Assembly: GCF_030445035.2 (NCBI RefSeq)
Contig: NC_080682.1
Span: forward strand, 31,602,770 to 31,666,769
DNA length: 64,000 bases
Origin: Dasypus novemcinctus
Taxonomy: Eukaryota; Chordata; Mammalia; Cingulata; Dasypodidae
Direction of reading: 5' to 3'
Shown here: in pieces, positions 21,004 through 33,240 of the stretch
Layout: every line of letters starts with the position of its first letter
Numbering within the stretch: position 1 is the first letter of the stretch
Position numbers and translations under genes: made by a program
The notes under the pieces: generated by a model
What the model saw: the letters and a program-made list of their open reading frames with translations, nothing else
The model's database searches: none
What the model was told of the DNA's origin: nothing

Positions 21004-23729
21004 TTAGAATGAATTAGTAATTTAGGATGTCAAAGTGTACAAAATAGAAAATAAAATTATATATTTTATTTCTATATGCTAGCAATTAAGAAATGTAAAA
21101 TGAAATTCAGAACCATTTATAATCATTTATCTCAAAATATAAGAAAAATATAAGATATAGGAATTTTTCTCACTAAAGGATGGTTTTAAATGATTTATAA
21201 AACACTATCATTAATTAAAATATTGCTCAAGTATTTCTAGAATTTCTAGATACAGTGAGATGGACCAAACACATGAATTCAAAGACTAAGTATTCGTAAG
21301 AACCAGTTCTCTCACAGATTATTTTAGATTAAATGCAGTTCCAATCAGTGTCCATTTTATCAAGGACTGTGGCTAGACTGAAGTGTTATCCCACTTGCAG
21401 TCATACACTTTTGACAATTATGTGGATAATAAAGAAAAAACAAGGTACCTACATGAGTGAAAGTGGTTTTTATTGACATTTAAACAAGATTAATTGCCAG
21501 AGTAACATTTCAAAACTCTTCTGCAGGTGACTCTGTCATAGCTGATGGAAATGTTCTTGTTTACTTGTCAAAATACAAGTAAAAAAATCCACATTTGTGT
21601 GAAATAATTTCCCTGATATAAATTAAAAATGGTATAACATGAAATGAAAAGTTTTTATTGTGAATAAAGAAGTAAGCACATTTAACAGTAGTAAAAGGAA
21701 AAATCAGTCCAATAGTGGGATGAGTTTGAACAGCATTTGAATTGTAAGTATGTATAAGAGATACAATGTGGCAGCTGACAAGGACTTTAGTGATATTGAA
21801 ATTGAACTCCACTTTTACAGAGAGAGAATTGAAGTACAGCATGGAAGAATGACTTATTAAATGGCACAAATATTTAAGATGCATTGGACACCTGGTTCAT
21901 AGCCTGTTCATAACAAAATATTTCCTCAAGGGAGATAAATTTGCTTCTTCTGCCTTTAAGACCTACCTCACTCTAACTTGGCCATTGAATATTACTATTC
22001 TTCTATTCGCACAAATGTGGTTAAGCAGAGTATGACCATTTTGTATCTATTTGCTATTTTCTACATGTAAAAAATCCATTACTGTGCCATTCTTGTGTTT
22101 CAGAATATCAGAGACAAGCCTTGAGGAAGGAGTATAGATATAGGAAAAAGCCTATAGTATTAACCCACTACACATACATTTGTAATATAAAGTTTTGGAA
22201 AATAAAATTCCCATTATTAGTTGGTAGATGTGTAACAAGGGTAAGAGGTAGAGAAACTGAGAATAATTGGCCTAGTGAGGTGAGGAATGATGTAGACAGG
22301 TTAGGATAGATCAATGCCTTTTGAGGTTAGGTTCTATGTCTGTTGCATTCCAAGGTAGGAAGATTGCTACATGCCATTTTTCCAAGTTCTAATCTGAGTC
22401 ATAAATACCTAAACAAGATTCCCAATAATTGGTAATTCAACCTTAACTTTCACATTTAAGGAAACACACAATCAAAACAGTCCATTCTATTTTTGGTAAT
22501 ACATTTATGGGCTCAAAATATAATGTTCTTTATTTCACACCCACTAGGTGGATAAAGGTGCCAGTCTGATGATCAAAATGGTCTTTAGATGTAGTAATAT
22601 GTCATATGCATGCACAATGAGTTATTCCACTGTTTGAACTTTAGTATTTCAATTTCAAACACATTTTTTCTGTAATGCTGCCGTTCATAATAAAAATTTC
22701 AACACAGGATGGATTAAATGAGAAAATATGGTATTGGAGAAACAAGTCTTTTGTCTAAAACAAGCATCCTCCACAGGCCTCTCTATTTTCCCTAACAGGT
22801 CCCAGGATTCCACAAAGAAATGCCAACTTCTAAAGCATAGGAGGTCTTTGGGTTTTATTTCCATTCTGAAATGTTTTCACACAAATAATTTTACACTGTC
22901 AACTATCAAGACTAATTCCTTTAATGACTTTAGCTTGTACAAATTACAAGCATCCTTGAATGTTGCAGCAACCGAGACAGACATAGTAGATGAATATAAA
23001 AAAAGTACACCTATGAGTGCTCTTTTTTCCTGAATGTATTTATTCCTTTATACATTCATTATTTCTAGTAATCACAACAATTACATGTACTTATCTGCTA
23101 TAAAAAATATAAAGACACACACTATACCTTCAATTAATTTTGTTTTGACAACATTTAGTAAGAACTCAATAATATTAATGTTGTTTTGATTTTGTTACTT
23201 TTCAATGGGTTCATTCCCCATTTTGTGTCCAAGACATGAAGCAGGTTCTTCAGATAGCAGGAATGAAAAATTCAGGTCTTGAGCACAAAATGTTCACAAT
23301 CCTATATTAGAGAAAATGATTTAATAAACAGAATAATATTTTAAAAATACCTTGTGGAGAGGTTGATTCTGTATACACAAAGAAGCATTTAACATGGGTG
23401 GGGAAAAGAGAAGAAAAGCTTTCTTGAGGAAATTATGTATGTGTTAAGAATTCCATTCAAGTATGTACTTTCTTCCAGTTGTTCTTTATAATCTAAGCAT
23501 GTTGTATTTAGTTTCTTCTTTAAAAGCAGGGTGTTGACCCCCTCAGACATTCTCTAATTTCCTTTCCCTCTGCTAGGATCCTCTCCTCTTCCCAAATTCC
23601 ATCTTTACTCATCCTTTATTTCAGTCACAATTACTCCTTTCTGGAAAGCCTTTTTTTGTCTGACTACCAAGTCAGATATTTTGCTTAGGATTTTTACTGA
23701 TCTTTTAATTTCATGATTGATTTGCAGTT
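21004..23729. other. AT-rich intergenic DNA without recognised genes
   Basis: No convincing coding region; short ORFs here lack family features. The part at about 22500-22740 has a CACACCCACTAGGTGGATAA phrase and a GGATTAAATGAGAAAATATGG phrase in the order found in old L1 ORF2 3' ends, so a very old sense L1 fragment is possible. Confidence 0.4.
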
Positions 23730-23745
23730 TAGTATGAGTGTTTTT

Positions 23746-24138
23746 TTTAAATGGTTTATTTATTTATTTATTTAGATTTTATTTATTTTATTTATTTAAT
23801 TCCCCTCCCCTCCCCCGGTTGTCTGTTTTCTGTGTCTTTTTGTTGCATCTTGTTTCTTTGTCCACTTCTGTTGTCGTCAGTGGCACGGGAAGTGTGGGTG
23901 GCGCCATTCCTCAGAAGGCTGCACTTTCTTTCACACTGGGCGGCTCTCCTTACGGGTGCACTCCTTGCGCATGGGGCTCCCCTTCGCGGGGGACACCCTG
24001 TGTGGCACAGCACTCCTTGCGCGCATCGGCACTGCGCATGGGCCAGCTCCACACGGGTCAAGGAGGCCCGGGGTTTGAAAGGCGGGCCTCCCATGTGGTA
24101 GACGGACGCCCTAACCACTGGGCCAAAGTCCATTTCCC
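23746..24138 (-). mobile_element. DAS-type SINE, minus strand
   Basis: T-rich tail on the left (TTTATTTATTTATTTAG and onward), C-rich stretch, then the body and a tRNA-like head on the right ending GGGCCAAAGTCCATTTCC. Flanked by TAGTATGAGT-type direct repeats (23730-23745 and 24139-24153). The GC-rich ORFs on both strands in this stretch are SINE sequence, not genes. Confidence 0.88.
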
Positions 24139-24572
24139 TAGTATGAGTTTTTGAATGCTTAACTAATCAAGGTTTGTTTTTATACTAGATTATTCATTAA
24201 TATAAGAACTACTAGAATCACTATGAAACTCTAGGGACTAAGTGTAAAAAATCACTTAGTAAACATGCAATGCATTTTGGAATATTTGAAATAGCACACA
24301 AATAAAGTTTGCATGAATAAAAATTTGACATGACAAAAAGTGTTAGGTATGTTGTACACAAAGTGGAACTTACATATACAAACTCAGGGCATATAATGAA
24401 ACTTGTTTATTTAGAGAAATACAAATTTTGATATGAATGTAATTTAGGATAACAGTTTTAAAATTAGAATTTGAAATTTTTCTCTCTTGAATTATCAAAT
24501 TATTTTATGAAAAATACAAGCACTTACATTCATACATACATATACATAAATATTTAATATAAATATTTAAAA

Positions 24573-25310
24573 CTACCTTTTATTTTTCAGTCTTTCCAAA
24601 GCCTCCTTCATGTCTTTGCTCCATAGGATATAAATCAGGGGGTTTAACTTGGGAATCACAAGAGTTTAAAACAAGGAGCTTATTTTGTCTTATTCTAGGG
24701 AGCAGGAAGAACCGAGCCAGAAATAAATGAAGATACTAGTTCCTTGGAAAATTGCAACAGTGGTCAGGCGGGATGTGCAAGTGGAGAAAGCTTTCGATCT
24801 TTCCTCAACAGAGTGGATCTTTAAAACTGATAGGATAATACAACAGTAAGACACTATAATTCCTGACATGATAGTGAGTTCAATCAAGTAAAAAATGGTA
24901 AATAAATCCAGTTCATTGACTTGCATATCAGAACATGAGAGAAGGTAAAGAGGAGGTAAATCATAGAAGAAATGATTGATCTCATTTAACCCACAGATAC
25001 ATAAGTAGAATGTTAGTGTCATGTGCCAGTGCATCCACCATTCCCAGCAAGTAAACTCCAGCCATGAGCATGGAGCAAACCCTGCTGGACATGTTGACTA
25101 TATAGAGCAAGGTGTGGCTAATGGCCTTGTTCCTATCAAAAGCTATCACTGCCAGCAGGAGACATTCAGAATCTGCAAAGATACAGAGATACAGAAGATG
25201 AAGAATTACAGAACACAACTAACAAAAGAAATTGATTTGTTCTTTGCAAAGAAATCTGCAAGCATCTTGGGCCCAATTGCAGTACTTTTTTAACTCAGCA
25301 AATTAATTTA
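24573..25310 (-). pseudogene. Olfactory receptor pseudogene, OR5/OR8-like, 5' truncated
   Basis: Degenerate class A receptor. On the minus strand it keeps [19 protein letters not shown] (TM3 end, DRY replaced by DRN), LLGMVDAL (TM4), [20 protein letters not shown] (extracellular loop 2), [10 protein letters not shown] (TM6) and PKLNPLIYIL (TM7), then a C-terminus ending at TAG (24573-24575). N-terminal TM1-TM2 are missing; homology fades near 25310 where old L1 sequence begins. There is at least one frameshift near 25020 and in-frame stops between TM6 and TM7. The LLSCSD and MVDAL phrases point to the OR5/OR8 families. Confidence 0.88.
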
Positions 25311-25319
25311 ATGTTAAGC

Positions 25320-25770
25320 CATATTTTGATGCATGTGTCAACAGTCCACTCTTCTCTATTGCTCAATATCATTCCATTGTCTGGGCACACCATAATATGT
25401 TCATTCATTCACCTATTAATTGACATTTAAATCATTTCCAATTTGGGTCCTATTAAATATAAAGTCTTTGTAAGAATGTATGCTTTCATTTTTCTTGGTT
25501 GAATAACAAGAAGTGGAATGGCTAGATTTTATAGTACATGTAGGTTTAACATTTCAAGAAATTGCCAAACTATCTCCAAACATGGTTGTAACACTTGGCA
25601 TTCCCTCCAGCAATATATGACAGTTTTAGGTTTTAGACTTTTGCTAGTTCTTTGGAAGGTAACTTTCTTAGAGATCACTGACCTTTGTCCCTTAATGCCC
25701 ATTGTTTTGAAAATCCTTCATAAAATGTTTTATGCTTTCATAAATTTTATTTATTATTTTTAGTTTGTTT
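25320..25770 (-). mobile_element. Old L1 fragment, antisense
   Basis: Blocks in the order of antisense L1 3' sequence: ATATCATTCCATTGTCTGG, CCTATTAATTGACATTTAAA, AGAAGTGGAATGGCTAGATT, TTGCCAAACTATCTCCAAAC and GGCATTCCCTCCAGCAATAT. Highly diverged. It adjoins the truncated 5' end of the OR pseudogene. Confidence 0.65.
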
Positions 25771-27007
25771 CAGGCAAGAAGGTAAATTCTTGTTAGAGGC
25801 AGAATCTAAAATATTGAGTTTGATTTACCTGATTAGCAGAGAGGAAGGGGATCAGTTTTAGGAGGTCACAATTTCCTTATTGGAGTAACTTTGTCTCTAC
25901 AGGTCAAGGGAATTCTACACTTGGCAAATACATCTTTTAATTAAATTTCTGAGAATTGAGACTTGATACCAGTTTCCTTCGTAGACACTAGACATGTTGT
26001 TAAATATATAAATAAACTAGAATTCCAGTTATTTTTTTTTTATTTCCATGGATCTCTACTCTACTTACAGGCCCATGAAGACTGGTCATCTGTTTGAAAA
26101 ATAGCCACAAGAATTCTTTCTGTTTCTTTCAATTTATCTGTTGTCAGTATAGCCTTTCCTCTCCTCGCAGCAATAATATAAGTGTATCTTTTGTAATAAA
26201 CTTTATTTTAGAAAAGTTTTAGATTTATTTTTCTCTACTTCTTGAATCTGAGATGGATTTGTGGGTTTCTCTAATCAACAGAATGAATTGCATGTAACAT
26301 TGTGCAATTTTTGAACCTAGTCTAAAAAGTCCCTCACAGTTTCCCTTTTAGATATTGCCATGATGGTATGAAAATACCCATTCTATAAAAGATGGGTACA
26401 TATAATGAAAGACCCAGCTACCAAGATATCCCTGCTATCACAAACATAAGTAAGCATCTATCTATTTTCTATTAGAAAATCATGTTCTATAAATTATTTT
26501 CATAATATCAACCTTAATCTAAAGAGGATAGATTTCATTTAGTTTATCAAAGACTTAGTGACAACTTTCACCAGTACACTCCTTCTGCTTTGATAAACAG
26601 ACTGTTTTTTTGGCTCTCACAAGGACCACAGTTAACTATAGTTTTCTTGTCTTATACACGAGAATCATTATATTCAATTCTCTAAATCTTTTTATCCCTT
26701 TCTATTTAGTATGCCATGGTAGTTCTTACATATTTATTTTTTTTAATATAAGCAATAAATTTGTACCATGTTTACACAGGTTATTCCATGAAGAATGACC
26801 TTGGGAACTCTTGTCAGTACATTAATACTTGTTATAGAATGTCTCTATACATATAAACCCTTCATTATCCACTTCCATATTCTACCCTGTTGATCCAGTA
26901 CCCTCGATTTTCACTCTTAAGCATACTCTCTCAGTTTCTGCTAGTACGTGTAAAAATGTTTCTTTGACATATGATCTCCTTCCTCTCATATCAGTCAACT
27001 AATGTTA
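25771..27007. other. Intergenic DNA, nothing recognised
   Basis: AT-rich sequence with a few T runs. No ORF with family features and no clear repeat assignment. Confidence 0.4.
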
Positions 27008-27465
27008 ACTGTCTTAGTTTCCTAGGAGTGTTATAATAAGGTACCACACACTAGGTGAATTAAAACAATAGAAATTTATTATTTTATAGTTCTGGTCCCT
27101 AGAAGTCTAAAATCAAGGTGTCAGTAGTCTCATTCTTACTCTGAAATTTGCAGGGGAAGATAATTTTTTTGCTACTCCTTAGCTTCTGGTAGCTTGCCAG
27201 AAATTCTTGGGTTTTTCGATTTGCAGCTGAATCACTCCTGCTGTGCCTCCATCATTACAGGACATTCTCTCCTCCTATAACTCTGCCTTTTCTCCCCTTC
27301 TTCTAAGGGCACTAGTCATATTGGATTAGGATCCACTTTAATTCAGTTCGGCCTCATCTTACCTAATCGTTTCATCAGAGTGTTTCCAAACAATATCATA
27401 TTCCTGAATCCAGGGTTTAGAACTTGGACATAACTTTTGGGGACACAATTCAATCAATAATACTA
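27008..27465 (-). mobile_element. MLT1-like MaLR LTR, minus orientation
   Basis: Reverse complement of the MLT1 layout: TTAGTTTCCTAGGAGTG, GAAATTTATTATTTTATAG (poly(A) signal on the minus strand), CTAAAATCAAGGTGTCAG, GGCACTAGTCATATTGGATT, CCTCATCTTACCTAATC and the terminal GGGGACACAATTCAATC. An ancient insertion shared across placental mammals as a family. Confidence 0.8.
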
Positions 27466-28080
27466 ATTATGGTTCTGGGGACTAGAAGTGTCATAAGAAT
27501 GTGTTAGTTTTGTCTTGTAATGCAACTATTTTTGAGGTCTCAACATAGTTTTCTAGCAAAGCTAGAGGGTGGAGTGAGAGTCTCTCAAACAACAAACAAC
27601 GGGGATTGTACCACTTCTTTCAGTGTAGAGATAGCATAGGGATCTGGGGACTCAAGGTTCTCAAGTGCATCTGCTACAAATCCTCAGTCCCAGACCTCCA
27701 TGCCATGGACCATATTTAGGTTTAGGAGATTTTCTTAGACTAAGAATGTTTGGTTATCTGAAGTTATCAAACTTATAAAATTACTCATCATTAATTGATT
27801 CTGGGAGGCAAGATGAATACCAAAAATGAATAATACCAAACAAATTTTTCCTATAAGGAATAATGTAAATAAATTTAATGAATTCTCAAACCAAAGACAA
27901 TGCACATTTTAAGGCAATATATAAAATGATAGGGGTGTATATCATTATTTTACATGATAAATAAACCTAAAAATTAATATTTAAATAAAATAAAATAAAA
28001 AACTTTACTTTGCCTGTAATGAGAAGAGTCCATGGCCTAATGGGATAGTGAGAGGAGATTGGTGAGGAGAGGTTACATGG
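27466..28080. other. Intergenic DNA, nothing recognised
   Basis: AT-rich, no ORF or repeat assigned. A TAAAATAAAATAAAA simple stretch lies near 27986-28003. Confidence 0.4.
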
Positions 28081-30350
28081 AGTGGTTGCTTTGAAGGAGA
28101 GTCCCCTGCCAATAGAACATCACACATTGCAGTCCAATTGTTCTTTCTCTTTTTTGCCTTTTGTTAAACTTGCACCACAGGCTCTGAAATACTCTTTGTC
28201 ACCTTCACTAAAAACTTATCCAATGAGGACTGCTTCTGTCTTCTTTCCAGAATCTTTCAAAAGTGTGAAATTGTCTGGCCATTCAATAAATTCAAATTTC
28301 TGCTTGTCAGAGCTTTGTCTAAATGGTACTTCTCCAGAAAGTTTTGAACTTCTGCTGATTTTGCACACTTTTCTTTTTTCAAGGAACTAGGGACATCTTC
28401 CCTTATCCTTTCCTTACCTAAAAAAACTTCGGTCTCATCACAACTAAAATCCTCAATCTTTACAGAGTCTTGAAATCCACTGATGAATTCATTAGCCACC
28501 TTTCTATTAGCACTTGCTGCCTCGCCATGTCTCACAACACTATGGATAGTGGTCGTCTTTGTAAAATTATCAAACCAGCTGTAATTGGTCTTAAAAACTT
28601 CAACACTCTCATCACTTGGGGTTCCAGTTAGTTTTGCAAAAGATCAGCATGAATGTAACTTGCACTTCTTCACGTATCATGGCTTCTGATACAGTCACCC
28701 ACTAACTTCTTCTCATTTCCCAAAACAGCTTTTCAACTTTCTTGAGCGTTTGGAAATGCTGCTTTGCTACTGCTTTAACTCCTTTCACAGCATCAGCTTT
28801 TTAATTTAATTCTCTTTATTAAATTGTCTTTTTTTAAAGATACATAGATCACAAAAAATGTTACATTAAAAAATGAGGTTCCCATTTACCCATATTCCAC
28901 CCCCCTACTCCTCCCATATCAACATGTCTTTCATTAATGTGGCACATTCATTGCATTTGGTGAATAAATTTTGAAGGCCTCCTGCACCACAAAGATTATA
29001 GTTTACATTGTAGTTTACACTCTCCCCAAGAATATTCAGTGGGTTATGGTAGGATATATAATGTCTAGTATCTGTCCTTGCAATATCATTTGGGACAAGT
29101 CTAAGTCCCCCAAATGCCCATGCATCTCATCTCTTCTTCCCTCTCCCTGCCCTTAGCAACTACTGTGCCCACTTTCTCCAGATCAATACCACAGTTTCTT
29201 CCATTGCTAGTCACAATAGTTCTATAGTAGAATACCAGTAAATTCACACAAATCCATATTTTATTCCTTCATCCTGTGGACCCTGGGTTGATGATGTCCA
29301 TTTCACATCTATATTGAGAGGGGACTTAGATCCCACAGAGTTGATGGATGCAATTCTCCTGATTGGAGTTCCCTGGTGTGGCAGTTAATCATCTTCACCT
29401 CCCTGTTAACCAACCTGTGGAAGTCCAACAAACAAGAGATTAGGAACTGCAATTCTGCTGAGGCTCAGGACCCAGCTGACACATGGCCAGTTCAGAGATT
29501 GAAGTCTCCTGGGCATATACCAACCCCAGTGCCAAACACAGGTACAGTAAAAGTGACAGAAGAGTCATGTGTAGAAAGGTCACATCTGAGTTCAACTCCA
29601 TCACACTCAAGAACACAAATTGCAAAGTAGGGCCCACTAACAAGGCACTGAACTCCAGAACCAACTGCCATGATTGTAGAACCTGTGTGTCTCCATAACC
29701 TTCAGGATCTCAGGTACCTAGGGTTGTATTTACTTTGACTGTCTCTGGGATCCTGCTGAGGCATGCATAAACATGACCCCTCTGATGACCTTCCAACAAT
29801 TTCAAAGACTCATTGCCATATAAACTCATGTTTCCATTTCCCCCTTTTATTCAAGGACATTTTCTAGTTGCATCACCAGTTAGTGATTAGTAGTAATCTC
29901 TCAGCACCAGGAAGACTTATCCCTGGGAGTCATGTCCCACAGTGGGGGGGAGGTAATGCATTTATACACTGAGTTTGACTTAGAGAGTGACCGCATTTGG
30001 GCAACATGAAGACTCTCAGGAGGTAACTCTTAAGCACCCTACAGCTCTAGTCCTAGTTCAAATTTCAAGCACACAGGCTCATAAGCATAGTCATCAGTAT
30101 CAAAAGCTCATCATTGGTGCATACTTCTTCACTGGTCTTTGCCCTTGTACTTGGGGGTTTGTTGCTATATTCTTAATGATGGTGGCGACCATTATTCTAG
30201 GCATGCCATGTTCCCTAGCAAGATCAGTAACATGAATACTGCTTTCATGTTTACCTATTATTTCTTTTTTTTTTTTTTTTCTCATTGATGATGTGTAGTA
30301 GTTTTCTTTTCTGCTCAGTGATGACACTGCTCACTTTCCTAGAACCCATG
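28081..30350 (-). pseudogene. Tigger (pogo-type) DNA transposon transposase remnant, interrupted
   Basis: The minus strand encodes degraded Tigger transposase in two parts. The N-terminal part (about 30096-30350) has the CENP-B-like helix-turn-helix: KHESSIHVTDLAREHGMPR then IMVATIIKN. The C-terminal part (about 28081-28815) has RHGEAASAN and a CDET motif from the DDE catalytic region (VKIEDFSCDETEVF). An L1 3' UTR fragment at 28816-30095 separates them. Stops and frameshifts are present. Pogo/Tigger elements cut and paste at TA dinucleotides; the terminal repeats were not located. Confidence 0.78.
28816..30095 (-). repeat. L1 3' UTR fragment, minus strand, inside the Tigger copy
   Basis: T-rich tail at the left (TTGTCTTTTTTTAAAGATAC), then the reverse complement of the long L1 3' UTR: GGTTCCCATTTACCC, the C-rich CCACCCCCCTACTCC, ATCCCACAGAGTTGATGG, GGGAGTCATGTCCCACAGTG, and at the right a part matching copy 1 near 4730-4800. 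It is about 1.28 kb long and contains no ORF2 sequence. Confidence 0.75.
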
Positions 30351-31689
30351 ATGGAAAAAATAAAAAAGCAAAATGCATGAAATGACCACAGAAGCTAAGA
30401 CTGCAATGGGATGTGCACAGGGCAAGAGCCACTGCATGACTAATGCCTGACCCTTTATTTAGGCTGGAAAGGGTAGTGACACATAAGGCAACTGACACCA
30501 AGAAGTTCTAGCTTGCACATCAAGTACCAAAAATTATGAGTACTAGGACAAAACTTTTATATCAAAATGCTGTAAGTATCAAATGTGATGAATTTCAAAG
30601 TGGTCAAGTACCACAGTATATCTGTAACTCCTCTGTTTTACAGCTTATTTTTAGATCAGGACTTATACTAGGAACTGTTTATTTTTATTTTTAACTTATT
30701 TTTATTTTTTATAACTGAGTTTCTTGATAGCAATAGAGATGATTTGGTCATGATATAACAAACACAGGATTACAGTACCTAGTCCATCAGAAGCTAAAGG
30801 GTGTAATTATAATATGTGGCAAATTGGAATAGGTAAATGGGAGAGGGGTTTGGCATTGTAGAAAACTATGGAAATGGAAAGTAGAATCCCTAGGGACAAG
30901 ATAGATGGGAACCAACATAGGAATTGCTTAATCAATAAAATCAAAAGAAATTAAGGATGTAGAATGAAGAAAGTTAGGACAGCCACCCTCCCCACCCAAA
31001 ATAAATTATTCCCAATAAAAATTCCAGATTTTGGAGGTTACCATTTTGCAAAATCTGTGACTCAAAGAAGAAAGGAGAGAGATGTCAAGTCCTCAAGGGG
31101 AATGTCCCAGCAACATCATATATTAATGTCTGTGGCAATGATTCTCCCACTCTCCATTCAAAGGACCTCAGGTCATCTACTCAAGAAACTATAAATTCAG
31201 TAAAAAGGAACACTCAAACATTTCAAGGACTGTAGGGAACAGTGTTTACTCTGACACTAACCTAAGGATTGTAAGTATCCTTATAGCAATCCAGCCAAGA
31301 AATACATAGAATTCTACCTTGTATCTGGCTCATGGTAGGCCATTGGTCATAGAATTATTTTATTCCCTGTTTCTGAACAGATGATAAAACTTAACATAAT
31401 TTGTAGTTGATACAAATTGCAAAATTTTCCCTTGGTTTGTGAAGTGGCAGAAGTAATTAAGACCAGGTGAATGGTTTTGTAATTGCCCCTACCACACCAT
31501 CTAAGATAGTAAAAATATCTTCTCATCATGTGGAAAATAACATCAATGAAGATCACCCTTAAATAACAAAAGGAAAGAGTAGTGGTGGAATCTACTTTAT
31601 CTCCTTTTAATTTACCAGTCTGGTACCTACAAAATACAAAGCAATCCTAGAATATGACTGGATTACAGAATGACTGAAAATTAAGTAAT
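30351..31689. other. Intergenic DNA; possible upstream part of an ERVL pol remnant
   Basis: No intact gene. The right part (from about 31150) may be the degraded upstream continuation of the ERVL pol relic at 31690-32220, but I could not align it with confidence. Confidence 0.3.
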
Positions 31690-32220
31690 TGCTAGTACCT
31701 ATTCCAGCTGCTATGACAATGTGCTATCTTTGCTAGAGCAGGTTAACATGTCCTCAATTATATGATATGGGATCATTGATCTACAGAATGGATTATTTTT
31801 CATTCCTATTAAGAAGGGAGGGTTAAAGACAGTTTGCAATCCCTAGGGATAGGTAATAGTGTACTTTTCCAATTTAGCCTCAGAAATATAATAACACTTC
31901 ACCATTTAACAAAATCCAATCCAAAGTGGTCTGAGCTGTCACAATATCAAGAGAATAGTGCACAGGCCCACTATTTTGATGAAATCATGTTAATTGTATT
32001 TGAAGAAAAGTAATGGTAACTATGTTGGAGGCTTTCATAAAACATATTCTAGTGAGAAGAAGACAAAACCTATAAAAATTGATGGACCTACTGGGCTCAG
32101 TAAAGTTTTTAAAGAGCCAACAATCCACAGCATTTGGAATATACCCTCCAAAGCACATGATAAATTATTCCATATTGTACTTCTCACAACTAAGACCACC
32201 ACTGGTATACCTTCCTAAAT
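31690..32220 (+). pseudogene. ERVL-type pol (reverse transcriptase) remnant
   Basis: Degraded reverse transcriptase coding sequence of an ancient endogenous retrovirus. The catalytic YxDD box survives as YFDEIM coding (about 31972-31989), with the second aspartate changed to glutamate. Upstream GGATTATTTTTCATTCCTAT and AGTTTGCAATCC resemble the ERVL fingers/palm block, and downstream TGGAGGCTTTCATAAAAC resembles the thumb. Multiple stops. Ordering and phrases match ERVL pol; the exact family is not resolved. Confidence 0.6.
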
Positions 32221-32224
32221 TCAT

Positions 32225-32430
32225 TTGTTGTATTTTATGAATTAGTATTTTATTCTATTTTAGTTTAGAATAGTATTTCATTGTATGAACATATCACAAT
32301 TTATTTATGTTCACTGGATGATAGATATTTGAATTGTTTCACTTTAAGGACAATATAAATAAAGCTACTATAAATGTTTGTACACTACTCTCTTTCATAT
32401 ATGGGATCATTTTATAAGTAAATAGAAATA
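32225..32430 (-). mobile_element. Old L1 3' fragment, antisense
   Basis: TAGTATTTCATTGTATGAAC, ATATCACAATTTATTTATG, TTGAATTGTTTCACTTT and AATAAAGCTACTATAAATG follow the order of antisense L1 ORF2 C-terminal coding. Short and diverged. Confidence 0.65.
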
Positions 32431-33240
32431 ATTTTTTTTCTTTCCATATGCGCACATTCTACTTAGTTTTCTGACCTAATTTCTCTGACCAGAAATTACA
32501 ATACAATGTTGAACAGAAGTGGTAAAATCAGGGTTCTTTTCCTCACTCTTGACTTTGGGTTGATAACTTCCATCTTTTCTCAATTGAGTGTGATAGTTGT
32601 GGGTTTTTAAAAATGGCCTTGATCATGTAAAGGTTCCCTCAATTTCCAAGTTTTTGAGTGTTTGGCTGTTGTTTGTTTAGTACCTGTTTTAGTACCCAGC
32701 TGTGATAACAAGGACCACACAAAGGGCTGGCTTAACAATTGGAATTTATGGCCCTTAGGTTTAGATCTAGAAGGCTTGCTTTCTTCCAAGGTTGGTTTCA
32801 TTCTGACTGGCTATTAATCTTTGTGTTACTTAGCTTTTCTGTCACATGGAAATATCCTCTACTTTCTTTTCTGGGTTCTGTTGATTTAGAGGTTCTTCTC
32901 CTCCAAGTGACTTTCAATTCACAAAACTGCAACCATAAGATTAAGGTCCAACCTTATTCTATTGGGCCACACCCAAAAGAAAATGACATCTTCAAAAGGT
33001 CCTATTAACTAATCCTATTTTTCTAGGATTAGTAATTTGACCTTCCATGGTGACTTGCTGGATTATCAAGTCTATTTCCTCTGGGTTTGGGCTCAGTTAA
33101 CTCAGTAGTCAGCTAAAGATTAGTCAGAGATTTTCCTAAATGCTTTGGGCCAGTAAATTTTCTATCACTTAACTAAGTAGGTTTATGTGTGTTTATGGGG
33201 GTCTAGTAGGTCTCTAGTAGGTTTCCCTCCCTAAGGAAAA
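32431..33240 (-). repeat. MaLR-like LTR remnant (about 32700-33010) in AT-rich DNA
   Basis: Blocks of antisense MaLR type appear in order: CTGGCTTAACAATTGGAATT, TCTGTCACATGG, TTCTGGGTTCTGTTG, and ATAAGATTAAGGTCCAACC with GGGCCACACCC. Ends are indistinct. The surrounding bases to 33240 show no gene. Confidence 0.45.

Noticed and set aside
23738..24154. ORFs of 113-138 aa on both strands
   Set aside because: They coincide with a DAS SINE flanked by a TSD. The same false proteins recur at the other SINE copies (10.2 and 63.4 kb).
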